Part shown: positions 10,393-19,374 of the stretch, one piece after another
Layout: each line of letters starts with the position of its first letter
Position numbering within the stretch: position 1 is the stretch's first letter
NCBI GenBank assembly: GCA_020445765.1
Contig: JAGRFY010000071.1
Coordinates: 1 to 64,000, forward strand
DNA: 64,000 nt
From: Rhodocyclaceae bacterium
Lineage (GTDB): Bacteria; Pseudomonadota; Gammaproteobacteria; Burkholderiales; Rhodocyclaceae
Direction: 5' to 3'
Notes under the pieces: generated by a model
Told to the model about the DNA's origin: nothing
Seen by the model: the letters and a program-made list of their open reading frames with translations, nothing else
Database searches by the model: none
Translations under genes and position numbers: made by a program

Positions 10393-10968
10393 TCAGCGCG
10401 AATCGACCCAGCGGCGCGAGGCGAAGATGTCGTCGAGCCGGGTATGGAAGAGGTGATTCGAGTAGTTGCTGAGCGTCTTCACCGCGATGGCGAGGACGAT
10501 CTCTAGGATCTGCCGCTCGCTGTAGCCGGCCGTCAGGAATGCGTCGGTCTGTGCCGCACTCGGCAGCCCACGACTGGAAACCAGCACACGCGTGAATTCG
10601 GCCAGCGCCTGCAGTCTTTGATCGGCGATCGGTTGCCCGTCACGGATCGCGTCGGTGACTTCGGCGGGTACGCCCGAGGCCTTGTCGGCAAGGAAGCTGT
10701 GGGCCGAGACGCAATACTCGCATCCGTTTTCGCGGGAGATCACGAGGAACACCACTTCCTGCTCGGTCGGCGTGAAGCCCGACCCGTGGCGGAACGCCGC
10801 GTAGCCCTCGAGGTAGGTATTCAGCAAGCCCGGCGAGTGCGCCATGTTGGCGTACATGTTGGGGATGAAACCGACCTGCGCCAGGGCCTTGTCGAGCACC
10901 TCCCTGGCGTCGCTTCGGGCGGTCTCGCGTACCTGTGGCGCAAGGGTGATCTGGTATTCGGCGAGCAT
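10393..10968 (-). CDS. Carboxymuconolactone decarboxylase / AhpD-like peroxidase family protein
   Basis: A 191-residue AhpD-fold protein. The redox motif is GCEYCVSAH, with Cys83 and Cys86 and the downstream His90 of the AhpD proton relay, in the usual EQEVVFLVISRENGCEYC context. Such proteins reduce peroxides or organic electrophiles with help from a thiol donor. It lies 56 nt downstream of the TetR gene on the same strand, and an inverted repeat between them looks like an operator, so it is probably a target of that repressor. It resembles the uncharacterised peroxidase-related subfamily more than true AhpD, whose usual partner ahpC is absent. Confidence 0.9.
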   Translation of the reverse strand: MLAEYQITLAPQVRETARSDAREVLDKALAQVGFIPNMYANMAHSPGLLNTYLEGYAAFRHGSGFTPTEQEVVFLVISRENGCEYCVSAHSFLADKASGVPAEVTDAIRDGQPIADQRLQALAEFTRVLVSSRGLPSAAQTDAFLTAGYSERQILEIVLAIAVKTLSNYSNHLFHTRLDDIFASRRWVDSR

Positions 10969-10989
10969 GGGTGTCTCCTTTCGGTTTAA

Positions 10990-11005
10990 TGGACCAAATG
11001 GTCCA
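10990..11005. promoter_or_regulatory. Inverted-repeat operator candidate between tetR and the AhpD-like gene
   Basis: TGGACCAAATGGTCCA has perfect 6-base arms around four bases. It lies 22 nt ahead of the AhpD-like start codon and just after the end of tetR. It has the same GGACC-N4-GGT core as the palindrome ahead of tetR, so it may be a second site for the same repressor or an internal promoter's operator. Confidence 0.55.
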
Positions 11006-11024
11006 AAATTGGCGCAAAAAAATT

Positions 11025-11612
11025 TCAGCGCAACGCCTGCACGGCAAGCACGACGACCTTTTCGAGTTCGTCCGCCGGCAGGCCCGCCTTGACCATCGTG
11101 CGCAGTCCCGCCATTGTCGTGACGAGGTAGTGCGCAAGCACTTCGGGATCGGCGGAGCTCGGAATCTCGCCCTGCTGCTGGGCCCTTTCGACGGCCTCGC
11201 GGAACATCGACGCGAAATCCCTGGCCGCGGCGCCGACCAGTTCGCCGACCGAAGGATCACGGCCGGCAAACTCGGTCGCCGTATTCATGATCAGGCAGCC
11301 TCTGCGGGGACCATGCTGCCGCGCTTCCGCCGCATTGGCCAGCAGCATTTCGCGAATGAATGCAAGCGGCGAGGCTGCCCGTCCAAGCCCTTGCTGCATC
11401 AGTTCGATCTGACGCCCGCGAAATCGCTCCAGGCAGGCCTCGAAGAGCTGGTGCTTGCTTCCGAAGGCATTGTAGAAGCTGCTCTTGGACAACCCCATCG
11501 CCTGCAGCAGCGCGGGCAGCGAACTCGCCTCGAAGCCGAGTTGCCAGAAGACATTCATGGCGGCATCGAGGGCAACTTCCGGATCGAATTCGAGCGGGCG
11601 TCCGAGATTCAT
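11025..11612 (-). CDS. TetR/AcrR-family repressor
   Basis: A 195-residue regulator with an N-terminal TetR helix-turn-helix (ALDAAMNVFWQLGFEASSLPALLQAMGLSKSSFYNAFGSK, about residues 14-53) and a helical ligand domain (CLIMNTATEFAGRDPSVGELV) typical of the YcdC/NemR-like branch that senses electrophiles. It starts at the ATG at 11612, with operator candidates both ahead of it and ahead of the following AhpD-like gene. The likely job is ligand-responsive repression of itself and that gene. The effector is not predictable here. Confidence 0.88.
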   Translation of the reverse strand: MNLGRPLEFDPEVALDAAMNVFWQLGFEASSLPALLQAMGLSKSSFYNAFGSKHQLFEACLERFRGRQIELMQQGLGRAASPLAFIREMLLANAAEARQHGPRRGCLIMNTATEFAGRDPSVGELVGAAARDFASMFREAVERAQQQGEIPSSADPEVLAHYLVTTMAGLRTMVKAGLPADELEKVVVLAVQALR

Positions 11613-11623
11613 GATTCTATTCT

Positions 11624-11637
11624 GTACCGATCGGTCC
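11624..11637. promoter_or_regulatory. NemR-like operator candidate in front of tetR
   Basis: GTACCGATCGGTCC contains the perfect 10-base palindrome ACCGATCGGT (11626-11635), 12 nt upstream of the tetR start. It is close to the TAGACCGATCGGTCTA operator known for NemR and matches the other repeat at 10991-11004 in 10 of 14 positions when both are read in the same sense. Autoregulation is the natural reading. Confidence 0.6.
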
Positions 11638-12002
11638 TTTTGTCAAGCCCCGGCGACATCGCATCGACTGTTGGATCGGCGGCCGCTCAATCGACCCGGC
11701 TCACAGGATCCTGCGCGGACCGATCGTCGGCACACCGGAACCGCGGCCAGCCAGCGACCACATGTCGTACTAGCAGCAGCCAGGCGTCCACTTTTCGGTC
11801 ACCCGTGCCGGCCAGCACCATTGGCGAACACCCGCCAATGGCAGGTCATTCACAGGGTTCTGTCGCCGGGGCGCGTACCGGGATCGCGACAAATCATCAG
11901 GCGCACAACTTGCTCTACATCGTGCGACAAGGCGTATCGATGCGAACCCCATCACCGCCGTCGCACGCACTCGGAATGAAGCACACGCGGGAGTATTTGC
12001 CC
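11638..12002. other. Intergenic region ahead of the G3E GTPase gene
   Basis: About 365 bases between the divergent tetR and G3E GTPase genes. Apart from the tetR operator at its left edge I see no RNA gene, repeat or convincing promoter. In-frame ATG codons at 11940 and 11976 would extend the GTPase slightly, but neither has a good ribosome-binding site. Confidence 0.4.
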
Positions 12003-13280
12003 ATGGAATTCACTGCCCGCCGGACCGGCAGCTCCACCGGGAATCCGGTGACCCGGATCCCGGTAACCCTGCTGACGGGGTTTCTCGGCGCCGGAAAGAC
12101 GACACTATTGAACGGGCTGGTCACCCAGTCCGAGATGAAAGGCGCCGCCGTCCTGATCAATGAGTTCGGCGAGGTCGGAATCGATCACCACTTGGTGGAA
12201 ACCGTCGACGAAACGGTGGTGCTGCTCGATTCCGGATGCCTGTGCTGTGCCATGCACGGCGACTTGATCAGCACGCTCAAGGAACTCTCACGCAAGAGTT
12301 CAAGGCGGGAAATTCCCCCTGTCACGCGCGTCCTGATCGAAACCACCGGACTGGCGGACCCCGTACCGATCGTCTACACGCTGATCGAAGATGCCTTTGT
12401 TGCGGCCCGCTACTGCCTCGACGGGGTCATCACGGCAATCGACGCGACCCACGGCGAGAGGCGAATAGGACTTCAACAGGAAGCGCTTCGGCAAGCCACC
12501 ATGGCCGACCGATTGCTGATCACCAAGTGTGATCTCGCCGACGCCCAGACCCGCGCCTCCCTTTCGAGGCAGTTGTCGCGCCTCAATCCGTCGGCATCTC
12601 AGGTCGAGGTCTACGGCGGGCGAGTGTCGGCAGACCAGATTCTGAACGTGGGTCTATACATGCTATCGGACAAGGCCCCCGACGTCGCAGCCTGGCTCGG
12701 TGAACTGACCGCCGCGAAGACTGCGGCGGCGTCCGCCAGGTCGCACAGTCCGTGGATTCGGCACGAACCCCACGACGATGGCGCCGCGGCGCCGACGCAT
12801 CACGATGGCCGCGTCCGCAGCTTCGTCGTGACCTTCGATCAGCCGGTGGACTGGCAGGGTTTTGTCGCGACCATGGGTCTGATCCTGCGCGACCACGGAC
12901 CGCATCTGCTCCGCGTCAAGGGCCTGATGTCGGTTGCCGGATCCGAACAGACGCCGTTTGTCGTCCATGGCGTCGAAGGGGTCGCCTACCCTCCGATGCG
13001 TTTGCCGGAATGGCCCTCGGCCAGCCCATTTGCCGATCGCCGCGGTCGCCTGGTGGTGATTGGCTACGACGTCACGGCGGCCGATGAAGCCGCGATTCGC
13101 GAAGCACTGGCCAACCTGCCACGTGACGCGGCGGCAGCGCGCATCGTTGCGGCCAATCCGCTGCTCCCGACCCGTTGCTGGCTCACCCACCCACAGGCGC
13201 CCGCGCCGCGATCCTTGATCGAGGTCGATGGATGGGTCGTCCAGGCAAGACGGTTTTCAAGTAAGCGCAGTGCGCCCTGA
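12003..13280 (+). CDS. CobW/COG0523 G3E-family GTPase (metal chaperone)
   Basis: A 425-residue G3E P-loop GTPase. It shows Walker A GFLGAGKTT at residues 26-34, the metal-binding GCLCC motif (Cys79, Cys81, Cys82), the Walker B-like ETTGLADP and the guanine-specificity ITKCD. A His-rich linker (RHEPHDDG...THHDGR) separates the GTPase from a C-terminal CobW_C domain, as in zinc/cobalt/nitrile-hydratase-type insertases. The family delivers metal ions to target proteins. ATG 12003 is chosen because CGGGAG precedes it at good spacing. No metal enzyme or Zur-box-like site is recognised next to it, so the metal and client are open. Confidence 0.9.
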   Translation: MEFTARRTGSSTGNPVTRIPVTLLTGFLGAGKTTLLNGLVTQSEMKGAAVLINEFGEVGIDHHLVETVDETVVLLDSGCLCCAMHGDLISTLKELSRKSSRREIPPVTRVLIETTGLADPVPIVYTLIEDAFVAARYCLDGVITAIDATHGERRIGLQQEALRQATMADRLLITKCDLADAQTRASLSRQLSRLNPSASQVEVYGGRVSADQILNVGLYMLSDKAPDVAAWLGELTAAKTAAASARSHSPWIRHEPHDDGAAAPTHHDGRVRSFVVTFDQPVDWQGFVATMGLILRDHGPHLLRVKGLMSVAGSEQTPFVVHGVEGVAYPPMRLPEWPSASPFADRRGRLVVIGYDVTAADEAAIREALANLPRDAAAARIVAANPLLPTRCWLTHPQAPAPRSLIEVDGWVVQARRFSSKRSAP

Positions 13281-13538
13281 GCACCGGGATCCGACGCCGA
13301 CGCTTCCTGCGGACCGACAGCAGCGGACCAACCCGGCCTTCGATCCGCCGGTCGCGAGTCCCGGACCGCGCCACTGCCTGCCCGGCCATTGGCATCGTCC
13401 GGTGGGCCGCCCACCGGCCGATCCACGCCACATTACCCGAACGGCCTTGGCGGCCGCACACCGCATCGATCGTTCGCCTCAGACATTTCCATTCACCGCA
13501 CGTTCCGGCGACGCCCGCCCGTCCGCACGCGGAACGGT

Positions 13539-13859
13539 TCATTTGCGGTCGGAAATGCCACCGCCTTGGATGCGGCCTGCCTGACCACAGCAGCCGCCCT
13601 CCGCCTGGGACCACCCTGCGGCCAGCATGTCCTTGATGTCGGGCAGCCGCGCCGGATCACGCGTAAACAGATGAACGACGTCGGGCTCGTCAACGTCCCA
13701 CAGCATGCGCTCGATGCAAACCAGTTCATTCGTGCCGGCGAGCCTGAGAAGGCTGCCCGGCCCCAGGACGGTCGGAAGGTCGATATCGACGAACACTTCC
13801 TCCGCCTCGAAACAATCGTTCCCGGCCGGTTTGGCCAGATACCACACGCGCGTCTTCAT
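13539..13859 (-). CDS. Small protein of unknown function downstream of the carboxylase operon
   Basis: A 106-residue protein I do not recognise. The first 80 residues look like a compact acidic alpha/beta domain (MKTRVWYLAKPAGNDCFEAEEVFVDI...). The tail carries a CysCys pair (GGCCGQAG) reminiscent of thiol- or metal-binding tails, then a Gly-rich end. There are no membrane segments. It follows the last carboxylase gene by 104 nt on the same strand but lies beyond a strong terminator hairpin, so it may be read only by leak-through or its own promoter. Coding status is supported by normal amino acid composition and codon periodicity, but not by homology. Confidence 0.55.
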   Translation of the reverse strand: MKTRVWYLAKPAGNDCFEAEEVFVDIDLPTVLGPGSLLRLAGTNELVCIERMLWDVDEPDVVHLFTRDPARLPDIKDMLAAGWSQAEGGCCGQAGRIQGGGISDRK

Positions 13860-13910
13860 GCCGCGATTCCCTCAACCACGCGAATCAAAACGGCCCGAAT
13901 CTCTCGAAAC

Positions 13911-13948
13911 GAAAAAAGAAGGCCGGCGCATGTCGCCACACGCCGGCC
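13911..13948 (-). terminator. Intrinsic terminator of the ketone carboxylase operon
   Basis: Read on the minus strand, an 8-bp GC stem (GGCCGGCG/CGCCGGCC, 13921-13928 with 13941-13948) with a 12-base loop is followed by TTCTTTTTTC. It starts 15 nt after the stop codon of the last carboxylase gene. Confidence 0.8.
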
Positions 13949-13963
13949 GCCAAGGGAGGCCTG

Positions 13964-14851
13964 CTATGAATGCCCCATGGAGAGAGATCGAAGTTGGGCC
14001 AGACAATCCAGTACCTGCTCGGGCTTCTGCTCCGGCGGGACTTCGGCAAAGTAGAATTGCCGCGGGCCCAACGGCGCAGGCATCGCGCCCGACCACAGCA
14101 GTTTGCCGACGTCGACACCATTCGCGCAGCACACGCCATCCAACAGCCCCGCCTCACCGATCAGCACATCCAGGTCGGATTCGCCAGGTTGGGCCAGCAA
14201 CCCCGAACTGCCGAGGCGCAAGGCCAGGGTCCAGCGATAGTGATGCGCGACGTTGATCAGCGGGCGATACCGTTCGAAGTCCACCGGCCCGTATTCGCTG
14301 TCACCAACCCGCTCCTCGAGCAGCAAACCACCTACCGGCAGGTGAGATACCGATCGCAGCACGTCGGCGACGTACATGGCCGCATCCTCGATGGCGTCGG
14401 GATCGAGTTCCACGCCATCGCGACCGGCCATCTGGTTGGCCTGCAGCAGCCATTGCCGCGGCGAGGGCACTGCCAGCACCAACGGTGCCTGCCCGCGCAG
14501 ATGCGCGATCACCGCCTCGATCACCTCGGCCAGCAGCGCGCGCGGCGCGGGGGTCTCGAGCAGCCGCCGGAGCGGCCAGGCCAGCCGCCGCTTGGCAGCC
14601 ATCTCGGTCGCCAGAGCAGGCTCGCGGCGGACGACGGACTGGTACAGCTCTCCGAGCTCGATCACCGCCACGTCCGGCCTCAGCAGGCCGTGCGCCTGCG
14701 AGAACCAGGCCAGGTACTGGGCTGCCCCCTGCCAGGGATCGCCGCCCTCCCCGAGCAACAGTCGACGCGTGTATGCGGCCGATTTCAACCACACGCGGAG
14801 GCTTCCGCCGCCCGGCGCACCGGGCAGCAGATCCGCGAATCCCGGGTTCAT
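13964..14851 (-). CDS. Fifth subunit (epsilon-like) of the ketone carboxylase operon
   Basis: A 295-residue soluble protein that starts inside the stop codon of the HyuB-type gene (ATGA overlap), so the two are translationally coupled. It has no ATP-binding motif I recognise. Stretches such as VLAVPSPRQWLLQANQM and YRPLINVAHHYRWTLALRLG resemble methionine-synthase/UroD-like barrel folds, but that is weak. Its place as the last gene and its size (about 32 kDa) match the 34 kDa fifth subunit of acetophenone carboxylase in Aromatoleum, which is needed for activity but loosely bound. The start at 14851 gives MNPGFADLLPG. Function is inferred from operon position. Confidence 0.75.
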   Translation of the reverse strand: MNPGFADLLPGAPGGGSLRVWLKSAAYTRRLLLGEGGDPWQGAAQYLAWFSQAHGLLRPDVAVIELGELYQSVVRREPALATEMAAKRRLAWPLRRLLETPAPRALLAEVIEAVIAHLRGQAPLVLAVPSPRQWLLQANQMAGRDGVELDPDAIEDAAMYVADVLRSVSHLPVGGLLLEERVGDSEYGPVDFERYRPLINVAHHYRWTLALRLGSSGLLAQPGESDLDVLIGEAGLLDGVCCANGVDVGKLLWSGAMPAPLGPRQFYFAEVPPEQKPEQVLDCLAQLRSLSMGHS

Positions 14852-17124
14852 TTCTTCTCGTCCTCCAGCGCACCCAGCGCGGCCAGGCGGGCCTCCAGCT
14901 CCTCGATTCGCACGTCCTTGGGATGGCGCATGTAACTGGGGCGCGGCTGATCGGCGAGACGGAACTTGTCTGCGCTGCCCATGTACAACTTGCCCACGTC
15001 GTCGCCCCAGCAACCGAAGTACTGCAGATGGGCCGGCGGGGCCGGCTTGTTCCATCGCTTGATGAACTCGGCGAAGGGCACGCCGCGCGCCTTGCGCGCC
15101 TTGCGCTCGGCCTCTCGCGCGTCCGCAGTGGCTTCATGGTTGATGGCCAGGGTTTGCGAATCAAACTGCACCTTGTAGAGTCGCTCGGCCACCGCCGGTG
15201 AGATCAGCCCTTCTTCGATGTCACGGATCACGCCGGCCGGATCACGCTCCAGCAGGTCGCCGTAGCCGGCACCCGCCCCCTGGGAGATCATGAACAATTC
15301 GCCGCGCTTCGAGATCTCGAAGCCCATGCCCATGTGGTGGGTGGTGTAGGTGGCCCCATCGAAGGGCTGCTCGTTCATGATCTCTTCGATCGAATGCTTG
15401 AACTTCTCCGGCTCGTTCAGAAGAATGTCATAGACATCGATTCCCTTGACCTTGGAGAGCGGGTAGCAGCCGCAGGCATAGCCGCCGAACAGCCCCTGGA
15501 TTGGCGGAATCTTCGCCCCCTGGCAGGTCGTCATGAAGCCCCACTGCTCGGAATCCTTGGTTGCCGCGATCATCGTATAGCCCTGGCCGCCACGGTACTT
15601 GCCCGGGGCAATCGCGTCACGCGTCATCTTCTTGGAAACCAGTTGCAGGAAGGGCACGTCTTCCTCATTCAGCTCCTGTTCGCCGATGTCCGCCATCGTG
15701 GCGAAGATCGGCGCCAGGCCATGCTCGCCGTCCAGGTCGGCGCGCGCGCCGGCGCCCATGCCGTTCAAGTCCGCGCAGAGGTTGCCCAGCGTTTCGCCAT
15801 GCTGGCTGACCCCACCCCAGATGAAGGTGTTGATCATGTTGAAGGTCGGCGCGTGCACCTTGGTGTACTTCTCCGGGCAGCTGTAGAGGAACTTCGCAAC
15901 CGCGTGCTGGCCGGCGGTAAAGCCGGTGAAGATCGACATCAGGGACTGCGAGTTGGGCGCCGCGTAGGAACAGTTCACGATCGATGCAGGATCGGTGATC
16001 ACTTCGATCGGCGCGAAGGCGGCCTGGCCGCGCGGCAGATCCGGCCACACATAGCACAGGAAGACCTGCGCCAGCATGCCCTTGAGACCCGCCACGATGG
16101 TGTTGGTCGGTCGGTTGGTGAACTCCGGCGCCGAGCCGCGGAAGTCGAAGATCAGCCGGTCGCCGGTCTTGGTCAGCTTGCAGTTGATCTTGACCACGCA
16201 GTTCTCGCGCAGCGTGGAGTCCTGAATGATGTAGGTCCGCACCGTCATGTCGGGCCATTCGCTGACACGGCGCTTGACCTCGGCCCGCACGTTCTCCATC
16301 GTCAGCCGCAGCGTGGACACCAGGGCCTCGGGACCATCGGTGTTCAGCGTCTCTTCGATCCGCTGCTTGATGCGCAGGCAGGCGAACAGCTTGACCTTCA
16401 TGTCTTCGTACTGGAGCTTGGGCTCGCGCACCGAGTTCTGCAGGAAGGTCAGGATGTCGCGCTTGATCTCGTAGTTCTCGACCACCTTGAAGGGACTCAT
16501 CTTGAGGCCCTCGTCGCAGGGGCTCTCGGCCATCGAGGGCATGCCGCCCGGCTCGATGGCGCCGTTTTCGCCCTCGTGCACGGTGGAGGCGACCCAGCAC
16601 ACCAGCTTGCCGTCATGGAAGATCGGCAGGATCATCGACTGGTCGGTGTTGTGCACGTTGCCGTAGCGCGAGTCGTTGTGGATGAAGCCGTCGCCTTCGC
16701 GCACGCCCACGGTCGGATCGTTCATCCAGTTCTTGATGATGAACTTGATCGGGTGGTGCACCAGCGCGGAGAAGATCAGCACACCACCGGCACTGGCGAT
16801 CGCCAGGTCACCGGAGGCCGAATACACCCCGGTGATGACATCGCCCCACTTCGCGCCCGGCGCCGCCCCCATCTGCTCGACCATCTCGTAGCCTTCGTCG
16901 CAGCCGGACTGGATACGATCGCGGATCTTGGCGATGGTGTGGGCGTCGCTGACCTTGCCGATCGCCTCCTCCTCGCTGGCGGAACGCGGCATCAGATCGT
17001 GGTTCTGCATGATCTCGGGATCGGGCCCGAGGAAGAGGGTGTTGTCGCTGAGGAACTTCTTGATCAGCGCCGTTTCCTCGGCGCTGGGCTTCCGCGCCTT
17101 TACTTGAGTTGCAGTCTGTTTCAT
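14848..17124 (-). CDS. Ketone carboxylase beta subunit, hydantoinase B/oxoprolinase family
   Basis: A 758-residue HyuB-type subunit, the carboxylation module of acetone/acetophenone carboxylases. Family landmarks are the GDVITGVYSASGDLAIASAGG region, a metal-binding-like HNDSRYGNVHNTDQ segment, FDFRGSAPEFTNRPTN and GGQGYTM. These enzymes use ATP and bicarbonate, without biotin, to carboxylate a methyl ketone to a beta-keto acid. It lies 45 nt downstream of the HyuA-type gene and overlaps the next gene by four bases. In three-subunit acetone carboxylase this would be AcxB; the extra subunits here favour an acetophenone-type enzyme. The true substrate is not decided by sequence. Confidence 0.9.
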   Translation of the reverse strand: MKQTATQVKARKPSAEETALIKKFLSDNTLFLGPDPEIMQNHDLMPRSASEEEAIGKVSDAHTIAKIRDRIQSGCDEGYEMVEQMGAAPGAKWGDVITGVYSASGDLAIASAGGVLIFSALVHHPIKFIIKNWMNDPTVGVREGDGFIHNDSRYGNVHNTDQSMILPIFHDGKLVCWVASTVHEGENGAIEPGGMPSMAESPCDEGLKMSPFKVVENYEIKRDILTFLQNSVREPKLQYEDMKVKLFACLRIKQRIEETLNTDGPEALVSTLRLTMENVRAEVKRRVSEWPDMTVRTYIIQDSTLRENCVVKINCKLTKTGDRLIFDFRGSAPEFTNRPTNTIVAGLKGMLAQVFLCYVWPDLPRGQAAFAPIEVITDPASIVNCSYAAPNSQSLMSIFTGFTAGQHAVAKFLYSCPEKYTKVHAPTFNMINTFIWGGVSQHGETLGNLCADLNGMGAGARADLDGEHGLAPIFATMADIGEQELNEEDVPFLQLVSKKMTRDAIAPGKYRGGQGYTMIAATKDSEQWGFMTTCQGAKIPPIQGLFGGYACGCYPLSKVKGIDVYDILLNEPEKFKHSIEEIMNEQPFDGATYTTHHMGMGFEISKRGELFMISQGAGAGYGDLLERDPAGVIRDIEEGLISPAVAERLYKVQFDSQTLAINHEATADAREAERKARKARGVPFAEFIKRWNKPAPPAHLQYFGCWGDDVGKLYMGSADKFRLADQPRPSYMRHPKDVRIEELEARLAALGALEDEKK

Positions 17125-17169
17125 GTTCGGTCCTATGTCTTTCGTAGGTGGACTACGCGTCGTTGATCG

Positions 17170-19305
17170 TCAGGCGCGCAGGAACCAGGAGGCACCCTGC
17201 TTCGCCGCCACGAAGTTCCAGCCAGGATTCACCAGGAAGGTGGTCACTTCGGAGGCGATGACGGCCGGCCCCTCGATCTGGACGCCCGGCTCGATCGAAG
17301 CGCGGCTCCACACCGGGGTGTCGCACGGGCCCTCCTGGCCGACGAAATGGCACTTGCGCATGCTCGCCGGCTTCGGCGGCTTGCGGCGCTGCTCGGCCGG
17401 CAGCGGCTTGATGTCCTCGAACTGCACGGTTTCGTGGCGGACGAAGGCGGCGACGCGGATGGTGTTGATGCGGATGCCCGCTTCGGGCGCTTGGGAGCCT
17501 TCGCCGAAGCGCTTGCCGTAGTCGGTGGCGAACTGTTCGATGATCGCCAGCACGTCGGCAACGCCATGCACCTCGTGCTTCGGGATCACCGCGGTGGTCT
17601 GCACCAGCTGGTTGCCGTAGCGCAGGTCGAGTTCGAGGTTGTGGCAGATGTCCTCGCGTGCGACACCCTGGCGGATCAAATCCTGGGAACCCAGCTCCTT
17701 CAGTTCGGCGACGATGTTGTTGAATCGATCGTAGTCGTCGAACAGCTTCAGGCTGTTGGAGTCGTACAGCACCATATAGAGCGAGGTCTCGTGGATGTGC
17801 AGCTGGTGCATGTTGCCGGCACCGACGGCCGAGAAAACCGACGACAGGGGGGGCGCCAGAATCTTGTCGATGTTCAGGTTCTGGGCGATGCCGCAGCAGT
17901 GCAGCGGACCGTTGCCACCGTAGGCCAGCATCGTAAAGTCCTTGGGGTCGTAACCCCGGGCACGCAGTTCGGTGAACAGGCCGTTGGCCATGTTGTCATC
18001 CACCTTCTCGCGGACCAGCAGCGCGGCCTCGATCACATCGCAGTCCAGGTCGTCACACAGCGCATCCTCGATGGCCGACTTGGCACGACGCGGATTCAGC
18101 GGGATCGAGCCGCCGGCGTAGTTGGTCGGATCCAGATAGCCCAGCAGCAGGTCGGCATCGGTGACGGTCGGCCTCATGCCGCCACGGTCATAGCAGGCCG
18201 GGCCGGGGTCGGATCCGGCAGACTCGGGGCCGCACTTGACGGTGTTGTACATGCGGTCGTAGCTGGCGACGGATCCGCCCCCCGCGCCCAGCGTCACCAG
18301 GTGCACCATCGGCACCGACACCAGCCAGCGATCGATCACCGGGTTGAAGTCGTAGTGCTTGATGCCGCCTTCGACGACGATGCCAATGTCGTAGCTGGTG
18401 CCGCCCATGTCGGTGGCGACCACATTGCCCAGGTCGCATTGCATGGCCAGGTGCTCCGAGGCACCGATGCCGGAAACCGGACCGGAGTGGATGGTCTGCA
18501 ATGCATCGGTGGAGTTCAGCTGGGCCATGCCGCCGGAATTGTGGATCACCAGCATCGGCTTCTCGTAGCGGTGTGCCCGCAGGTTCTGCTCCAGCGCGGA
18601 CAGGGCGTGGTACATGGTGTTGTGCAGGTAGCCGTCGACGACCGCTGAGGTTGCCCGCACGTACTCGCCCTTCCGACCTGCCACCTGGTGCGACAGGATG
18701 ATGGGAATCGCGCCCAGCAGGTGCGACGGATACTCTTCGAGCAGGATCTCTTCGATGCGTTGCTCGTTCGTTGGATTGACCACCGCGTTCACCAGGGTCA
18801 CGACGATGATCTCGGCACCGCGGTCCACCAGCTCCCGGATCTGCACGCGGACGTCATCCTCGTCCAGCGCCATCACCAGGTTGCCCTGGAAATCGACGCG
18901 CTCGCGCACGCCACGGATCATGTGCGCCAGCACCAGCGGATCGGGACGCTGGGCATTGGGCATGTCCTGCTGGCCCAGGTTGTCCAGACCCTCGCCGTAG
19001 CCCCGGGCTCGCGACAACGGCACGGTGGCTTCGTAGCCGGCCGTCACCAGCATGCCGATCTTGGGGCCTTTGTGCTCGATCAGGGCGTTGGTGCCCAGCG
19101 TGGTCGCATAGCGGACCGAGTCCACCTGGGAGAGAATCTCTTCCAGTTCCAGACCCAGCACGTGATAGGCCTTGGACAGTGCTTCATTGAAGCCCAGGGC
19201 CAGGTTATGGTGGGTGGTCAGGGCCTTGGCTTCGATATACTTGCCATCCCAGACCACGAAACAATCGGTGAAGGTGCCACCGATATCAACAGATACGCGC
19301 CTCAT
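17170..19305 (-). CDS. Ketone carboxylase alpha subunit, hydantoinase A/oxoprolinase family
   Basis: A 711-residue HyuA-type subunit with the actin/hexokinase-like ATPase fold: phosphate-1 loop DIGGTFTD at the N-terminus, phosphate-2 loop TDMGGTSYDIG in the middle, and GAGGGSVA plus AYGGNGPLHCCG further on. In this family the module activates bicarbonate or the enolised ketone with ATP. It is the second HyuA-like protein of the operon and the longer one, so it would match the alpha (or alpha') subunit of acetophenone carboxylase. The start at 19305 gives MRRVSVDIGG, the family N-terminus. A 69-nt gap separates it from the zinc subunit gene. Confidence 0.9.
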   Translation of the reverse strand: MRRVSVDIGGTFTDCFVVWDGKYIEAKALTTHHNLALGFNEALSKAYHVLGLELEEILSQVDSVRYATTLGTNALIEHKGPKIGMLVTAGYEATVPLSRARGYGEGLDNLGQQDMPNAQRPDPLVLAHMIRGVRERVDFQGNLVMALDEDDVRVQIRELVDRGAEIIVVTLVNAVVNPTNEQRIEEILLEEYPSHLLGAIPIILSHQVAGRKGEYVRATSAVVDGYLHNTMYHALSALEQNLRAHRYEKPMLVIHNSGGMAQLNSTDALQTIHSGPVSGIGASEHLAMQCDLGNVVATDMGGTSYDIGIVVEGGIKHYDFNPVIDRWLVSVPMVHLVTLGAGGGSVASYDRMYNTVKCGPESAGSDPGPACYDRGGMRPTVTDADLLLGYLDPTNYAGGSIPLNPRRAKSAIEDALCDDLDCDVIEAALLVREKVDDNMANGLFTELRARGYDPKDFTMLAYGGNGPLHCCGIAQNLNIDKILAPPLSSVFSAVGAGNMHQLHIHETSLYMVLYDSNSLKLFDDYDRFNNIVAELKELGSQDLIRQGVAREDICHNLELDLRYGNQLVQTTAVIPKHEVHGVADVLAIIEQFATDYGKRFGEGSQAPEAGIRINTIRVAAFVRHETVQFEDIKPLPAEQRRKPPKPASMRKCHFVGQEGPCDTPVWSRASIEPGVQIEGPAVIASEVTTFLVNPGWNFVAAKQGASWFLRA

Positions 19306-19374
19306 ACTATCTCCTCGAATTCCTTGCTCGGCTCGGGTCCGGCCATGGACCCGGGGGCCAGATCCCTGGGATGC

